Part shown: positions 7,048 to 16,033 of the stretch, piece by piece
Position numbering within the stretch: the first letter of the stretch is position 1
Layout of the letters: each line of letters begins with the position of its first letter
Source of the DNA: Henriciella sp.
GTDB lineage: Bacteria > Pseudomonadota > Alphaproteobacteria > Caulobacterales > Hyphomonadaceae
Assembly (NCBI GenBank): GCA_017642885.1
Contig: JAEPOM010000006.1
Coordinates: 1-64,000, forward strand
Length of the DNA: 64,000 bases
Reading direction: 5' to 3'
Notes under the pieces: model-generated
Seen by the model: the letters and a program-made list of their open reading frames with translations, nothing else
Database searches by the model: none
What the model was told of the DNA's origin: nothing
Program-made: the position numbers and the translations under genes

Positions 7048-8702
7048 GCACCAAAACAGCTATCATCTATTGTCGTATTTCTTCACTAAAGCAGGCCTCG
7101 GATGGCGATGGGCTGAACAGTCAGGAACACCGCTGCCGCCAATATGCCGCGCAAAAGGGCTATGAAGTTGAGGCGGTCTTTCCAGACTCCATTACAGGAG
7201 GCGGGGACTACCTGAAACGCCCTGGCATGGTCGCGCTTCTGTCGTACCTCGATGCTCAAACAGAAAAAGACTACGTGGTCATCTTTGATGATTTGAAACG
7301 CTTTGCGCGCGATACGGCTGCGCATATTGCTTTACGCAAAGAACTGTCTTCGCGTGGTGCAAGCGTCGAGTCTTTGAACTTCAAGTTTGAAGAAAGCCCA
7401 GAAGGCAAGTTCATCGAGACGATCATCGCTGCCCAAGGGCAGTTGGAGCGCGAACAGAACAGCCGTCAGGTTGTTCAGAAAATGAAGGCGCGCGTCGAGA
7501 AAGGCTTTTGGGTTTTCAGTGCCCCGATAGGTATGAAGTATGTTCCCGCCAAGAGTGGCGGTAAGGTCTTGATTCGAGATGAGCCGCTCGCCTCAATTTG
7601 CGCGGAAGCACTTGAAGGGTTTGCGAGCAATCGTTTTGCTTCTCAGACGGAAGTGCTGCGTTGGCTCGAAGCCCAACCTGAATTCCCAAAGGACAAGCCG
7701 AATGGCACGATACGCCCTCAAACGGTTGTGCGATTCTTGGGTAAGGAAGTCTATGCGGGTCTGGTGTCATCGAAAGCCTGGGGTGTCACGCTCCGTGAGG
7801 GGCAGCATGAAGGGCTGATCTCAGTCGCCTCTTATGAGCGTATTCAGCGCAAACTCAAAGAAGGTGTTTATGCGCCGACACGCGTTGATACCCACGAAGA
7901 CTTTGCCTTGCGCGGAGCCGTTAAATGCGGCTGCTGCGGTTATCACCTCACTGGCGGCTGGTGTAAGGGCAAGAAAAAGAAATATCCGTACTACTTCTGT
8001 GTGAACCGCGACTGCGAACAAAAGTCCAAGACGATTTCCCGCGATAAGCTGGAAGGTGAGTTTGCCGATCTGCTCGGGCAGCTTCAGCCTGCGCCTTCAT
8101 TGGCTAAGGTCGCGACTGCGATGCTGAGCGACTGCTGGAACCAACGTCTTAAACGCGCTGAAGAGGTTGCGGAGGGCTTTAGGCTGGAAGCCGAAGCCTG
8201 TGAGAAACAGATTAGCGAATTGGTTGATCGGATTGTGGACGCCACGAACCCGCGCGTGATTGGAGCTTATGAGGACAAGATCGCAGAAGCAGAGAAGCGC
8301 AAGCTCGTTCTGCTGGAAAAGGCCGCCCAAACCGCCAAACCATCCATACCGTTGGAGAGCTTGATTGAACACGCCTTGAAATACGTCTCAGCGCCAAAAA
8401 CTCTATGGGAATCAGGGGTCTTGGAGCTGCGCAGGCTTGTGCTGAAGCTCACATTTTCGAGTCATCTGAGTTATACGAAAACAGGCGGTATTAAACACCC
8501 TGAACCGACAGCGCCGTTCAAATTATTCAATCATATCAAACAAATAGGAGAAGATATTATGACCCCACACCCTGAATTCGCTTTAGCGGAGGGAATGGTG
8601 CCGCGAGGGAGAATTGAACTCCCGACCTCATCATTACCAATGATGCGCTCTACCACTGAGCTACCGCGGCCTTTTGTGTTGCCGGGGATTAGCCTACACT
8701 GA
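7044..8702 (+). CDS. Large serine recombinase (site-specific integrase) reading into tRNA-Thr
   Basis: This is the likely integrase of the element. Residues 4 to about 145 form the resolvase catalytic domain, with the nucleophile Ser13 in YCRIS. A recombinase domain follows, then a zinc ribbon (CGCCG near 293 and CVNRDC near 318) and a long coiled-coil region at about 365-440, the usual layout of large serine integrases. From residue 518 the frame is antisense to the tRNA-Thr gene, giving the tell-tale PRGRIELPTSSLP sequence, and it stops 32 bases beyond it. The natural C-terminus is probably encoded by the attachment-site junction, so the last 35 residues may differ in the circular form. It is translationally coupled to the gene upstream. 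Confidence 0.9.
   Translation: MSTKTAIIYCRISSLKQASDGDGLNSQEHRCRQYAAQKGYEVEAVFPDSITGGGDYLKRPGMVALLSYLDAQTEKDYVVIFDDLKRFARDTAAHIALRKELSSRGASVESLNFKFEESPEGKFIETIIAAQGQLEREQNSRQVVQKMKARVEKGFWVFSAPIGMKYVPAKSGGKVLIRDEPLASICAEALEGFASNRFASQTEVLRWLEAQPEFPKDKPNGTIRPQTVVRFLGKEVYAGLVSSKAWGVTLREGQHEGLISVASYERIQRKLKEGVYAPTRVDTHEDFALRGAVKCGCCGYHLTGGWCKGKKKKYPYYFCVNRDCEQKSKTISRDKLEGEFADLLGQLQPAPSLAKVATAMLSDCWNQRLKRAEEVAEGFRLEAEACEKQISELVDRIVDATNPRVIGAYEDKIAEAEKRKLVLLEKAAQTAKPSIPLESLIEHALKYVSAPKTLWESGVLELRRLVLKLTFSSHLSYTKTGGIKHPEPTAPFKLFNHIKQIGEDIMTPHPEFALAEGMVPRGRIELPTSSLPMMRSTTELPRPFVLPGISLH
8596..8670 (-). tRNA. tRNA-Thr (anticodon GGU)
   Basis: The minus strand from 8670 reads GCCGCGGTAGCTCAGTGGTA, folding into a full cloverleaf: acceptor stem GCCGCGG paired with TCGCGGC (one G-U), D-arm, anticodon stem CATCA/TGATG with loop TTGGTAA and anticodon GGT, T-arm with GTTCAATTC, and discriminator A followed by an encoded CCA. 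The 3' end faces the serine recombinase and the accessory region, as expected if an element used the 3' end of the tRNA gene as its attachment site. Confidence 0.95.
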
Positions 8703-8741
8703 CACAGATGAAAAGATGGTTTCTGGACTTGGACTGCAATC

Positions 8742-8873
8742 ATGGCTGACAAAACCAAAACGCCCGAACGCGATGCGCGATTGAAGGCTGCACTGAGAGA
8801 TAATCTGAAGCGGCGCAAGGCGGCTTCGCGTAAACCAATTCCGGAGACACCGAAGGATCGTGAGAAGTCGTGA
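8742..8873 (+). CDS. Small basic conserved protein upstream of murA
   Basis: A 43-residue frame begins MADKTKTPERDARLKAALRD and ends with a basic, proline-containing tail. The charged helical core, KAALRDNLKRRKAASRK, matches a small hypothetical protein that I recall near murA in other alphaproteobacteria. Its role is unknown; the basic helix might bind nucleic acid. It lies between the tRNA gene and the minus-strand LRAT-like gene, whose stop is only five bases away. The ribosome binding site is weak (GGACTTGGACTGC upstream), which lowers confidence in the exact start. Confidence 0.6.
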   Translation: MADKTKTPERDARLKAALRDNLKRRKAASRKPIPETPKDREKS

Positions 8874-8877
8874 AGGC

Positions 8878-9261
8878 CTAATACCGACGTTTAGGTCCAA
8901 ACAGCATGTCTGCAAACGCTGAAACGGTGGCTGATGCAATTTGGACTTTGGTCGGTCGCTGGCGACGCGCATATCGGGTGAAATGAGCGCAATTGGCTTC
9001 GGTCAGGCTATACGAGGCGCCTTTCACGCGGCGGGCTCGGGTTTCAGCCACCACAGCGTCCAGGCGATCAGTCCGCTCGCATAAACGTATGCGGCGACCG
9101 TTGGAAAACTCAGCCAGGCTTTGTTCTATCACGCCGCCATGTTTGCTTGAGTTGGAAATCACCGTTCCGCGAGAGGTGACGAGGCCATAATGCGATAGGC
9201 CAATTCCAAATGGAATCGCGACGACGTCGCCGGGTTCGAATCGATCAAATCTAGAAGTCAT
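8878..9261 (-). CDS. LRAT-like (NlpC/P60 superfamily) cysteine protein
   Basis: The 127-residue product has the two hallmarks of the lecithin:retinol acyltransferase-like branch of NlpC/P60 enzymes: a histidine box near the N-terminus (PGDVVAIPFGIGLSHYGLV, His24) and the NC motif at about residue 90 (EANCAHFTRYA), where the cysteine is the nucleophile. Family members are acyltransferases or thiol hydrolases acting on lipids or amides; the bacterial substrate is unknown. It has no signal peptide, so it probably acts in the cytoplasm. It is divergent from murA with about 110 bases between starts. Confidence 0.75.
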   Translation of the reverse strand: MTSRFDRFEPGDVVAIPFGIGLSHYGLVTSRGTVISNSSKHGGVIEQSLAEFSNGRRIRLCERTDRLDAVVAETRARRVKGASYSLTEANCAHFTRYARRQRPTKVQIASATVSAFADMLFGPKRRY

Positions 9262-9373
9262 GCGCGGGAATATATCGATATTCGATAAAACGTCAAATCA
9301 ATGCCCAGCTTCGCGGTCGGTGCGCCGCAATTGCGCCTTTCGTTCGCCGTTTGCGGCGCTATAGCTGCACATC

Positions 9374-10648
9374 ATGGATAGTTTGAAAATCACGGGTGGG
9401 CACTCGCTTAACGGCACGATCCCGATCTCTGGCGCGAAGAACTCAGCTCTCAAATTGATGGCGGCTTGTCTGCTGACGCGCGAGCCGCTGACGCTGACCA
9501 ATATGCCTAATCTGGCGGATACGCGATTCCTGAGCCAATTGCTGGCGAGCCTTGGGGTCGAAGTCTACTGGCCGAAAGGCGATAGCGAATGCCGATTGAA
9601 CGCGGCAGAACTGACCTCGACGATCGCGCCTTATGATCAGGTTCGGAAGATGCGGGCGAGCTTTAATGTGCTGGGACCGATGCTCGCGCGGGAAGGCCAC
9701 GCGACGGTTTCGCTTCCAGGCGGCTGCGCCATTGGCGCTCGGCCCGTCGATCTTCACTTGCAGGCGCTTGAAGCGATGGGCGCGGATCTGAAAGTAGAGG
9801 CGGGCTACGTAAAGGCCGCGGCAATCCACGGCCTTAAGGGTGCGAAGATTGTATTCCCGTTTGTGTCGGTCGGCGCAACAGAGCACGCCATGCTGGCGGC
9901 GACATTGGCCAAAGGGACAACCGTTCTGGAGAACGCGGCGCGAGAACCTGAGATTGCGGATCTCGCGAATTGTTTGAATGCCATGGGTGCCAATATTTCC
10001 GGCGCGGGGACCGCGACAGTTCAGATTGAAGGCGTGGAAGCCCTCAATGGTGCGACCCATGCGGTGATGGCGGATCGGATTGAAGCCGGAACTTACGCCA
10101 TGGCTGCAGCCGCGGCAGGCGGAGATGTGACTCTGCAAGGCGCACCCGTGGGAGCGCTTGGTGCGATGATCGATGCATTGCAGCGCTCGGGTGTCGCCGT
10201 CGAAGCCGACGAAGCGGCAGCAACGATCCGCGTGCAGAGAAATGGCTCTGCTCTTAAGGCTGTCAACGTGAACACGCAGCCGCACCCAGGCTTTCCCACG
10301 GACTTACAAGCGCAGTTCATGGCGCTGATGTCGATTGCCGACGGGACGAGCGTTATTCGCGAGAACATCTTTGAAAATCGTTTCATGCATGCCCCGGAAT
10401 TGTCTCGTCTCGGTGCAGATATTCAGGTGCGCGGCAAGGAAGCCATCGTCAAAGGCGTCGAGCAGTTGCGCGGCGCACCGGTCATGGCAACAGACCTTCG
10501 TGCGTCCGTTTCGCTCGTCATTGCGGCACTTGCGGCAGAGGGCGAAACGCAAGTGAATCGAATCTACCATCTGGACAGAGGCTTTGAACGGTTGGAAGAG
10601 AAGCTCAGTGGTTGCGGCGCTGAGATACAGCGCGTTGACGGAGAATAG
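9374..10648 (+). CDS. murA: UDP-N-acetylglucosamine 1-carboxyvinyltransferase
   Basis: MurA catalyses the first committed step of peptidoglycan synthesis, transferring enolpyruvate from PEP to UDP-GlcNAc in the cytoplasm. The 424-residue length is typical. Visible residues include Lys22-Asn23 in GAKNSALKL, the catalytic Cys118 in [14 protein letters not shown] (the fosfomycin target, Cys115 in E. coli numbering) and the [12 protein letters not shown] region holding the conserved aspartate. It is followed at eight bases by the DUF2948 gene and then hisD, an arrangement well known in alphaproteobacteria, so these are likely one operon. Confidence 0.97.
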   Translation: MDSLKITGGHSLNGTIPISGAKNSALKLMAACLLTREPLTLTNMPNLADTRFLSQLLASLGVEVYWPKGDSECRLNAAELTSTIAPYDQVRKMRASFNVLGPMLAREGHATVSLPGGCAIGARPVDLHLQALEAMGADLKVEAGYVKAAAIHGLKGAKIVFPFVSVGATEHAMLAATLAKGTTVLENAAREPEIADLANCLNAMGANISGAGTATVQIEGVEALNGATHAVMADRIEAGTYAMAAAAAGGDVTLQGAPVGALGAMIDALQRSGVAVEADEAAATIRVQRNGSALKAVNVNTQPHPGFPTDLQAQFMALMSIADGTSVIRENIFENRFMHAPELSRLGADIQVRGKEAIVKGVEQLRGAPVMATDLRASVSLVIAALAAEGETQVNRIYHLDRGFERLEEKLSGCGAEIQRVDGE

Positions 10649-10656
10649 CATCTCAA

Positions 10657-11109
10657 ATGACTGAGGGCAGGGCACTAAGACTAGTTGCAGAAGATGCGAG
10701 CGACCTGGAGATCATTTCCTCCGCGGTGCAGGATGGTGTTTTAAAAGCAGAAAACATCAAATTCGACCGCAAGCAGCGACGCATGACGCTCGAAATCAAT
10801 CGGTTCCAATGGGAAGACGCCAAAAGCAAACGAGGACCGCAGGGGCGTGTGCGCGCGATCCTGGCGTTCGATACTGTTCTGAGCGTTAAAACTCGGGCTG
10901 TGAGCAAAGCGGATCCTGAAATGGTCTATTCCGTCTTGTCGCTTGCTTTCGACCCGGATGAAGAGCCACCCGGCGGAAAGCTATCCATTTTGTTTGCCGG
11001 CGATGGTGAGCTCGCCCTACAAGTCGAAGCTATAGACGTCACTTTGCTCGATAGCTCTTATGAGTGGACGACCCGGCACCGACCGGATCATGACAAGAAA
11101 CGACGTTAA
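10657..11109 (+). CDS. DUF2948 family protein
   Basis: The 150-residue product begins MTEGRALRLVAEDASDLEII and contains KFDRKQRRMTLEINRFQWED, features of DUF2948, a family of unknown function almost always found between murA and hisD in alphaproteobacteria. It is soluble, with no signal peptide or membrane segment. Eight bases separate it from murA and three from hisD, so it is almost certainly co-transcribed with both. A role connected to either neighbour is not established. Confidence 0.88.
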   Translation: MTEGRALRLVAEDASDLEIISSAVQDGVLKAENIKFDRKQRRMTLEINRFQWEDAKSKRGPQGRVRAILAFDTVLSVKTRAVSKADPEMVYSVLSLAFDPDEEPPGGKLSILFAGDGELALQVEAIDVTLLDSSYEWTTRHRPDHDKKRR

Positions 11110-11112
11110 AAG

Positions 11113-12408
11113 ATGGCTCGATTATTTGATGCTCGAACGTTGGACTTCGACGAAAATTTTGCAAAGTTTCTGGCCGAACCCCGCGGGGCTGTGGAGGACG
11201 TGGCCGAAACCGTTCGGGACGTGATTGCTGATATTCGCGCGAACGGCGGTGAAGCGGTCGCGCGTTATACAGCGCAGTTTGATGAGTTGGTGCTCGACCC
11301 AACCACACTTCAATCAGACAATGTCGACCTTCATCGGTTGGCACACGCTTGCCCCGACGATTTGAAAGAAGCCGTCGACTTCGCCGCAGACCGCATCGCC
11401 GCGTACCATGAGAAGCAGTGGCCTGAAGATCACGAATTTGTGGATGATGCAGGCGTGCAACTGGGTTGGCGCTGGACGGCACTGGACAGTGTTGGCGTGT
11501 ACGTGCCCGGGGGGCTCGCTTCTTATCCCAGCTCGGTTCTGATGAACGCCGTGCCAGCGAAGATTGCGGGCGTTGAGCGCGTTGCAATGGTGGCTCCCGC
11601 GCCGAAAGGTCAGTTGGCGCCCGCCGTCGCCTATGCAGCGCTCAAGGCAGGCGTGGACGAATACTACCCGATTGGCGGCGCGCAGGCTGTTGCTGCACTG
11701 GCTTTTGGCGCAGGACGCCTTAAACCTGTGGATAAGATCGTTGGGCCAGGAAACGCCTATGTCGCAGAAGCGAAACGGCAAGTGTTCGGGCAGGTGGGCA
11801 TCGATACCATAGCCGGCCCCTCGGAGATCCTCGTAATCGCTGATGAAACCGCAAATCCGGACTGGATTGCCGCAGACTTATTGAGCCAGTCGGAGCACGA
11901 TGCGAGCTCGCAATCGATCCTGATTTCGACGAGTAAAGCTGTGGTCAATTCTGTGGATGAGGCTGTGGAAAAACAGTTGAAATCGCTCTCCACGGAAGCC
12001 CGCGCTCGACAAGCCTGGGATACGCATGGCGCGTTTATTCTGGTGGAGGATCTCTCTGCAGCTGCAGCGATCGCCAACCAGATCGCCGCCGAGCACCTGG
12101 AGCTTGCAATCCAAGATCCAGAATCGCTCCTGGCAAGCATCAAGCATGCCGGAGCCGTTTTTCTCGGGCATCACACGCCTGAAGCGTTGGGGGATTATGT
12201 GACGGGGTCCAATCACGTCCTTCCGACCAGTCGCGCGGCGCGGTTCAGTTCCGGGCTCGGTTTGTATGACTTTCTAAAAAGAATGAGTGTACAAAAGGCG
12301 GGACCGGAGGGATTCGCCGCTCTGGCGCCAGCAGCATTACGTCTCGCAGAGGCTGAAGGCTTGCCCGCGCACGCGCGATCTGTCTCCATCCGGACCAACA
12401 AGGGTTAG
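11113..12408 (+). CDS. hisD: Histidinol dehydrogenase
   Basis: HisD carries out the last two steps of histidine synthesis, oxidising L-histidinol to L-histidine with two NAD. The 431-residue length fits. The zinc-binding [10 protein letters not shown] stretch near residue 258, the [15 protein letters not shown] signature near 209, and the AAEHLELA motif carrying the catalytic Glu-His pair are all present. The other his genes are not in the window; the placement in the murA operon is the usual alphaproteobacterial one. The start ATG lies three bases after the DUF2948 stop. Confidence 0.97.
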   Translation: MARLFDARTLDFDENFAKFLAEPRGAVEDVAETVRDVIADIRANGGEAVARYTAQFDELVLDPTTLQSDNVDLHRLAHACPDDLKEAVDFAADRIAAYHEKQWPEDHEFVDDAGVQLGWRWTALDSVGVYVPGGLASYPSSVLMNAVPAKIAGVERVAMVAPAPKGQLAPAVAYAALKAGVDEYYPIGGAQAVAALAFGAGRLKPVDKIVGPGNAYVAEAKRQVFGQVGIDTIAGPSEILVIADETANPDWIAADLLSQSEHDASSQSILISTSKAVVNSVDEAVEKQLKSLSTEARARQAWDTHGAFILVEDLSAAAAIANQIAAEHLELAIQDPESLLASIKHAGAVFLGHHTPEALGDYVTGSNHVLPTSRAARFSSGLGLYDFLKRMSVQKAGPEGFAALAPAALRLAEAEGLPAHARSVSIRTNKG

Positions 12409-12422
12409 ATCGCGAAGAGACA

Positions 12423-12911
12423 ATGGCCGAACATCGCCTGGTCAGTGTGGATATAGATGAGGACACGCTTGCGGCGTCGGGGCCTGATGCTGAGCATGAA
12501 CGGCGTGTGGCGATTTTTGATTTGCTCGAAGAAAACAGCTTCGAAGTGGCGGGTAAAGATGCTGGTCCTTACGCTCTGAAGCTGCTGATGCAGGAACGAA
12601 AGCTCGTCTTCGAGATTGCCACAGAGGGCGGCGATCCGGTGCATATGTTCCTGCTATCCATGACCCCGTTTCGAGGCGTCATCCGCGACTATTTCATGAT
12701 CTGTGAGAGCTATTACGATGCGATCCGGAGTTCGAGTCCGCATCAGATCGAAGCGATCGACATGGCGCGGCGAGGGATTCACAATGAAGGATCAGACCTC
12801 GTGGCCGAGCGCCTCGAAGGTAAAGTAAAAGTCGACTTTGATACCTCGCGCCGACTGTTCACGCTGATCTGCGCGCTGCACCAGGGTCAGGTTCGCGGAC
12901 CGGGTCGCTAG
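12423..12911 (+). CDS. UPF0262 family protein
   Basis: The 162-residue product, with the stretches [25 protein letters not shown] and [14 protein letters not shown], belongs to UPF0262, a soluble alphaproteobacterial family of unknown function found downstream of hisD. It ends the murA-DUF2948-hisD-UPF0262 run. Its stop overlaps the stop of the convergent metC gene by four bases, leaving no room for a separate terminator between them. Confidence 0.9.
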   Translation: MAEHRLVSVDIDEDTLAASGPDAEHERRVAIFDLLEENSFEVAGKDAGPYALKLLMQERKLVFEIATEGGDPVHMFLLSMTPFRGVIRDYFMICESYYDAIRSSSPHQIEAIDMARRGIHNEGSDLVAERLEGKVKVDFDTSRRLFTLICALHQGQVRGPGR

Positions 12912-14056
12912 GCCTTCACCGCAGCAAAAGCCTGGTCGAGATCCTTGAGTAGATCGTCCGGATCTTCTAAACCCACATGCACACGAATGAGCGGGCCAGG
13001 GCGATCGTGAATACGGTCACCGTCGATGCGATCGAGTTGGTCGTCGCACGGGATGAGTAAGCTCTCAAAACCACCCCAGGAGAAGCCCATTCCGAACAGT
13101 TTCATCTGCTCGAGAAACTTGTCTAGATTGGCTTCCGTTGTTTCCTTCAGGACAAATCCAAACAGGCCATTCGCACCAGTAAAATCGCGTTTCCAAAGGT
13201 CATGTTCCGGATGGCTCGGAAGGCCAGGATGAAGGACGGCGTGAACTTCGGGGCGGTTCTCCAGCCATTTAGCGACGATATAGCCTGCCGTCTCATGCTG
13301 CTTCAGCCGCGTATTGAGGCTGCGTAATCCGCGGAGCGCAAGATAAGCGTCATCCGGTCCGAGCGATATACCCCAATCTTCGCTGCACATCGCGATTTTG
13401 TTCGCCAATCTGGCAGAATTAGTAAGAACTGCACCGCCCATGGCGTCTGCGTGCCCGACCGGGTACTTGGTCAAGGCCTGCATTACGATGTCGACGCCGA
13501 GATTGAGCGGCTTGTGAAGCAAGCCAACTCCCCAGGTATTGTCGAACAGCGTGATCATCCCGTTCGCTTTCGCGACTTTCGTAATTGCGGGCGTGTCCAT
13601 TACGTCGAAAGTCAGAGAACCAGGCGACTCAAGCAGGATGGCTTTCGTATTGTCTTTGATGAGCGCTTCAACGCCTGCACCAATTAGCGGATTGAACCGC
13701 GTCGCCTCGATGCCCATCGCTGACAATCTCCGCGTACAGTAGCGCCGTGAGGGGCCATATATGCTGTCGGAGACGAGAATATGGTCGCCTGCTTCCAAAA
13801 CGGCGCCGAGCGCGAGCGCGACGGATTGCAAGCCGTTTGAAGTCAGGCGGCAATGCTGCGCGTTTTCAAGGATGCAAAGCGCTGCTTCGAGTTCGCGTTG
13901 AACCGTAAGCCCCATCCGTCCATAGACCTTGCCATCGCCGTATAGGATTTCACGGGTCGGCAACAACACTGTCGATCCACGCTCGACCGGTGGATTGACA
14001 GTATCGACGGGTCCGCGGCCAGACCTCGTATGGATGATCTTGGTTTCGTCCTTCAC
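12908..14056 (-). CDS. metC: Cystathionine beta-lyase (Cys/Met metabolism PLP enzyme)
   Basis: A PLP-dependent enzyme of the Cys/Met metabolism family, 382 residues, best matching cystathionine beta-lyase, which cleaves cystathionine to homocysteine, pyruvate and ammonia. The PLP lysine is Lys197 in [16 protein letters not shown] and the pyridine-nitrogen aspartate is Asp172 in FDNTWGVG. The N-terminus [19 protein letters not shown] is typical of MetC. Its start overlaps the stop of sseA by four bases, and it is the last gene of the cysK-sseA-metC operon. Cystathionine gamma-synthase/lyase activity cannot be excluded from the sequence alone. Confidence 0.88.
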   Translation of the reverse strand: MKDETKIIHTRSGRGPVDTVNPPVERGSTVLLPTREILYGDGKVYGRMGLTVQRELEAALCILENAQHCRLTSNGLQSVALALGAVLEAGDHILVSDSIYGPSRRYCTRRLSAMGIEATRFNPLIGAGVEALIKDNTKAILLESPGSLTFDVMDTPAITKVAKANGMITLFDNTWGVGLLHKPLNLGVDIVMQALTKYPVGHADAMGGAVLTNSARLANKIAMCSEDWGISLGPDDAYLALRGLRSLNTRLKQHETAGYIVAKWLENRPEVHAVLHPGLPSHPEHDLWKRDFTGANGLFGFVLKETTEANLDKFLEQMKLFGMGFSWGGFESLLIPCDDQLDRIDGDRIHDRPGPLIRVHVGLEDPDDLLKDLDQAFAAVKA

Positions 14057-14898
14057 GACACCGTCGCAATCGGATTAACGTCATGCGACGCCCATTCGCT
14101 CCATGAGCCATCATAGACCGCCGCGTCGTAATTCCCGACCCGTGCCAGGGCGAGCGCTATGACTGCGGCCGATACGCCGGATCCGCAGGTCGTGATGACC
14201 GGGCCAGATTGATAGTCCGCGAGGAGTTCTTCGAGATCACCGGCAGATTTCATTTGCCCGCCATCGGTCAGGAGTGATGACGAAGGAACACAGAAACTGC
14301 TCGGCATGTGGCCGGACGGCAGTCCTGCACGCGGCTCAGGTGATGTGCCGTTAAAGCGTCCGTGATCACGCGCATCGAGGATCTTGGCGTCACCGGCCTC
14401 AACGTGACGGCGCATCTGCGACATGTCTCGCACGAGATCAGATCGTTTGCGGGCGGTGTAGTGACGTTCCGGAGGCATAGGCGGCAGGTCTTCGATCTCT
14501 CCCTCAATGGCTTCCCAGGCTTTCAGGCCGCCATCCAGGACTTTGACATCGCGATGTCCCATGGCGCGGAACATCCACCAGACTCTCGCTGAAGCGAAGA
14601 AGCCGTTGCTGTCATAGACGACGATACGATGACCATCGCCGAGTCCGAGCTTACGCACCCTCGAACTGAACAAGATGGGATCGGGCAACATGTGGCTGAG
14701 TTCGCTCTCCTGGTCGGCGATGTCATCAATGTCGAAATAGACTGCGCCCGGAATATGCGCCTTGTTATAGCATTCCCGGCCGTTATCGCGTCCGGTCAAA
14801 AATGGAGGCACCCACGTGGCGTCGACGATTTTCAGGTCCGGTGTATCGAATTGTTCTTTCAACCATTCGGCAGAGACCAGAGGATCACCCGATTCCAT
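14053..14898 (-). CDS. sseA: 3-mercaptopyruvate sulfurtransferase
   Basis: A tandem-rhodanese sulfurtransferase of 281 residues. The active-site loop, CGSGVSA with Cys238, is the mercaptopyruvate-type loop; thiosulfate-type enzymes have CRKGVTA. It moves sulfur from 3-mercaptopyruvate to an acceptor such as cyanide or thioredoxin. The inactive N-terminal domain holds WVPPFLTGRDNGRECYNKAHIPG, and the C-terminal domain carries the catalytic cysteine. It sits between cysK and metC, with a four-base overlap with metC and three bases after cysK, so sulfur-amino-acid metabolism is the shared theme. Confidence 0.93.
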   Translation of the reverse strand: MESGDPLVSAEWLKEQFDTPDLKIVDATWVPPFLTGRDNGRECYNKAHIPGAVYFDIDDIADQESELSHMLPDPILFSSRVRKLGLGDGHRIVVYDSNGFFASARVWWMFRAMGHRDVKVLDGGLKAWEAIEGEIEDLPPMPPERHYTARKRSDLVRDMSQMRRHVEAGDAKILDARDHGRFNGTSPEPRAGLPSGHMPSSFCVPSSSLLTDGGQMKSAGDLEELLADYQSGPVITTCGSGVSAAVIALALARVGNYDAAVYDGSWSEWASHDVNPIATVS

Positions 14899-14901
14899 GA
14901 C

Positions 14902-15909
14902 TTAACCTTCCATCCATGGCGGGACCGGCAGATCTTTAGACCGTAAGAATTCAGGATTGAAGATCTTGTCTTGATAGCGATTGCCGTAATCGCAAAGGAT
15001 CGTCACGATCGTGTGGCCGGGCCCCATATCTTTCGCCATTCGGACCGCGCCTGCCATGTTAATCCCGGCGGAACCGCCGAGGCAGAGGCCTTCGTTTTGG
15101 ATCATATCAAAGATGATGTGCAAAGCATCAGCGTCGTGGACGCGGTATGCGTAATCGACGTCTAACCCTTCGAGATTGCCGGTAATCCGGCCTTGGCCGA
15201 TACCTTCCGTCATCGATGTGCCTTCGGATTTCAGCTCGCCATTCTTATAGTATTCATACAGTGCGGCGCCGCCTGGGTCAGCAATGCCGATTTTGACTTT
15301 ACCGCCCGACTTTTCGCGCAGGGACATCGCGGTTCCTGCTAAAGTTCCGCCGGACCCAACGGCGCAGATAAAGCCATCGACTTTCCCGTCTGTCTGGTCC
15401 CAGATTTCAGGACCCATAGTTTCGTAGTGTGCTTTGCGATTGGCTTGGTTGTCGAACTGATTGGCCCAGATTGCTCCGTTCGGGTTGCTGTCGTTCAGCT
15501 CCTCGGCGAGGCGGCCCGAATAGCGCGCATAATGGTTGGGATTGGAGTAGGGAACGGCGTCCACTTCCACCAGCTTTGCTCCAAGATTTCGGACAGCGTC
15601 CTTTTTCTCTTTGGATTGCGTGCGCGGCATGACGATGACGACCTCGTAACCCAGTGCCGCTCCGACCATTGCGAGGCCGATCCCTGTATTTCCGGCGGTA
15701 CCTTCTACGATCGTGCCGCCAGGTTTCAACCGTCCGGAGGCCTCTGCGTCTCGGACCATGCCGAGCGCGGGGCGGTCTTTGACAGACTGACCCGGGTTCA
15801 GGAACTCGCACTTGCCGAGAATTTCGCAGCCAGTCTCTTCGGAGAGCTTATGCAAGCGTAAAAGCGGAGTGTTCCCGATCAGGTCCAGGACGGAATTTGT
15901 GATGGTCAT
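14902..15909 (-). CDS. cysK: Cysteine synthase A (O-acetylserine sulfhydrylase)
   Basis: A fold-type II PLP enzyme of 335 residues that makes cysteine from O-acetylserine and sulfide. The PLP lysine is Lys44 in GQSVKDRPALG, the substrate loop is EGTAGNTGIG, and the phosphate-binding loop is VGSGGTLAGT. It is the first gene of a minus-strand operon with sseA and metC. The start at 15909 lies about 125 bases from the divergent ChrR-like gene, and the shared intergenic region carries a sigma-E-like promoter pointing the other way. Confidence 0.93.
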   Translation of the reverse strand: MTITNSVLDLIGNTPLLRLHKLSEETGCEILGKCEFLNPGQSVKDRPALGMVRDAEASGRLKPGGTIVEGTAGNTGIGLAMVGAALGYEVVIVMPRTQSKEKKDAVRNLGAKLVEVDAVPYSNPNHYARYSGRLAEELNDSNPNGAIWANQFDNQANRKAHYETMGPEIWDQTDGKVDGFICAVGSGGTLAGTAMSLREKSGGKVKIGIADPGGAALYEYYKNGELKSEGTSMTEGIGQGRITGNLEGLDVDYAYRVHDADALHIIFDMIQNEGLCLGGSAGINMAGAVRMAKDMGPGHTIVTILCDYGNRYQDKIFNPEFLRSKDLPVPPWMEG

Positions 15910-15973
15910 ATCAGGCCTTTTCTATTCGTCGCCACGCTAGGCCGCACGGCACGGTATTTCAACTGTGATCTAG

Positions 15974-16003
15974 TGATCCAATTGGGGATCCACTGCGTAA
16001 AAA
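15974..16003 (+). promoter_or_regulatory. Candidate ECF sigma-E/ChrR-type promoter
   Basis: TGATCC at 15974-15979 is followed after exactly 18 bases by TAAAAA at 15998-16003, with the ChrR-like start codon 30 bases further on. In Rhodobacter sphaeroides, promoters of the singlet-oxygen sigma factor RpoE have TGATCC and a TAA-rich -10 at about this spacing. The position in front of a chrR-like gene in a photolyase/cfa cluster makes the match more than chance, but the -10 is not a perfect fit. Confidence 0.55.
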
Positions 16004-16033
16004 GCCATAGAACAAACACGTGAGTTTTGCTGA

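Noticed and set aside
9443-10285. 280-residue minus-strand frame within murA
   Set aside because: Shadow of murA with reversed codon bias, no ribosome binding site and no recognisable domain.
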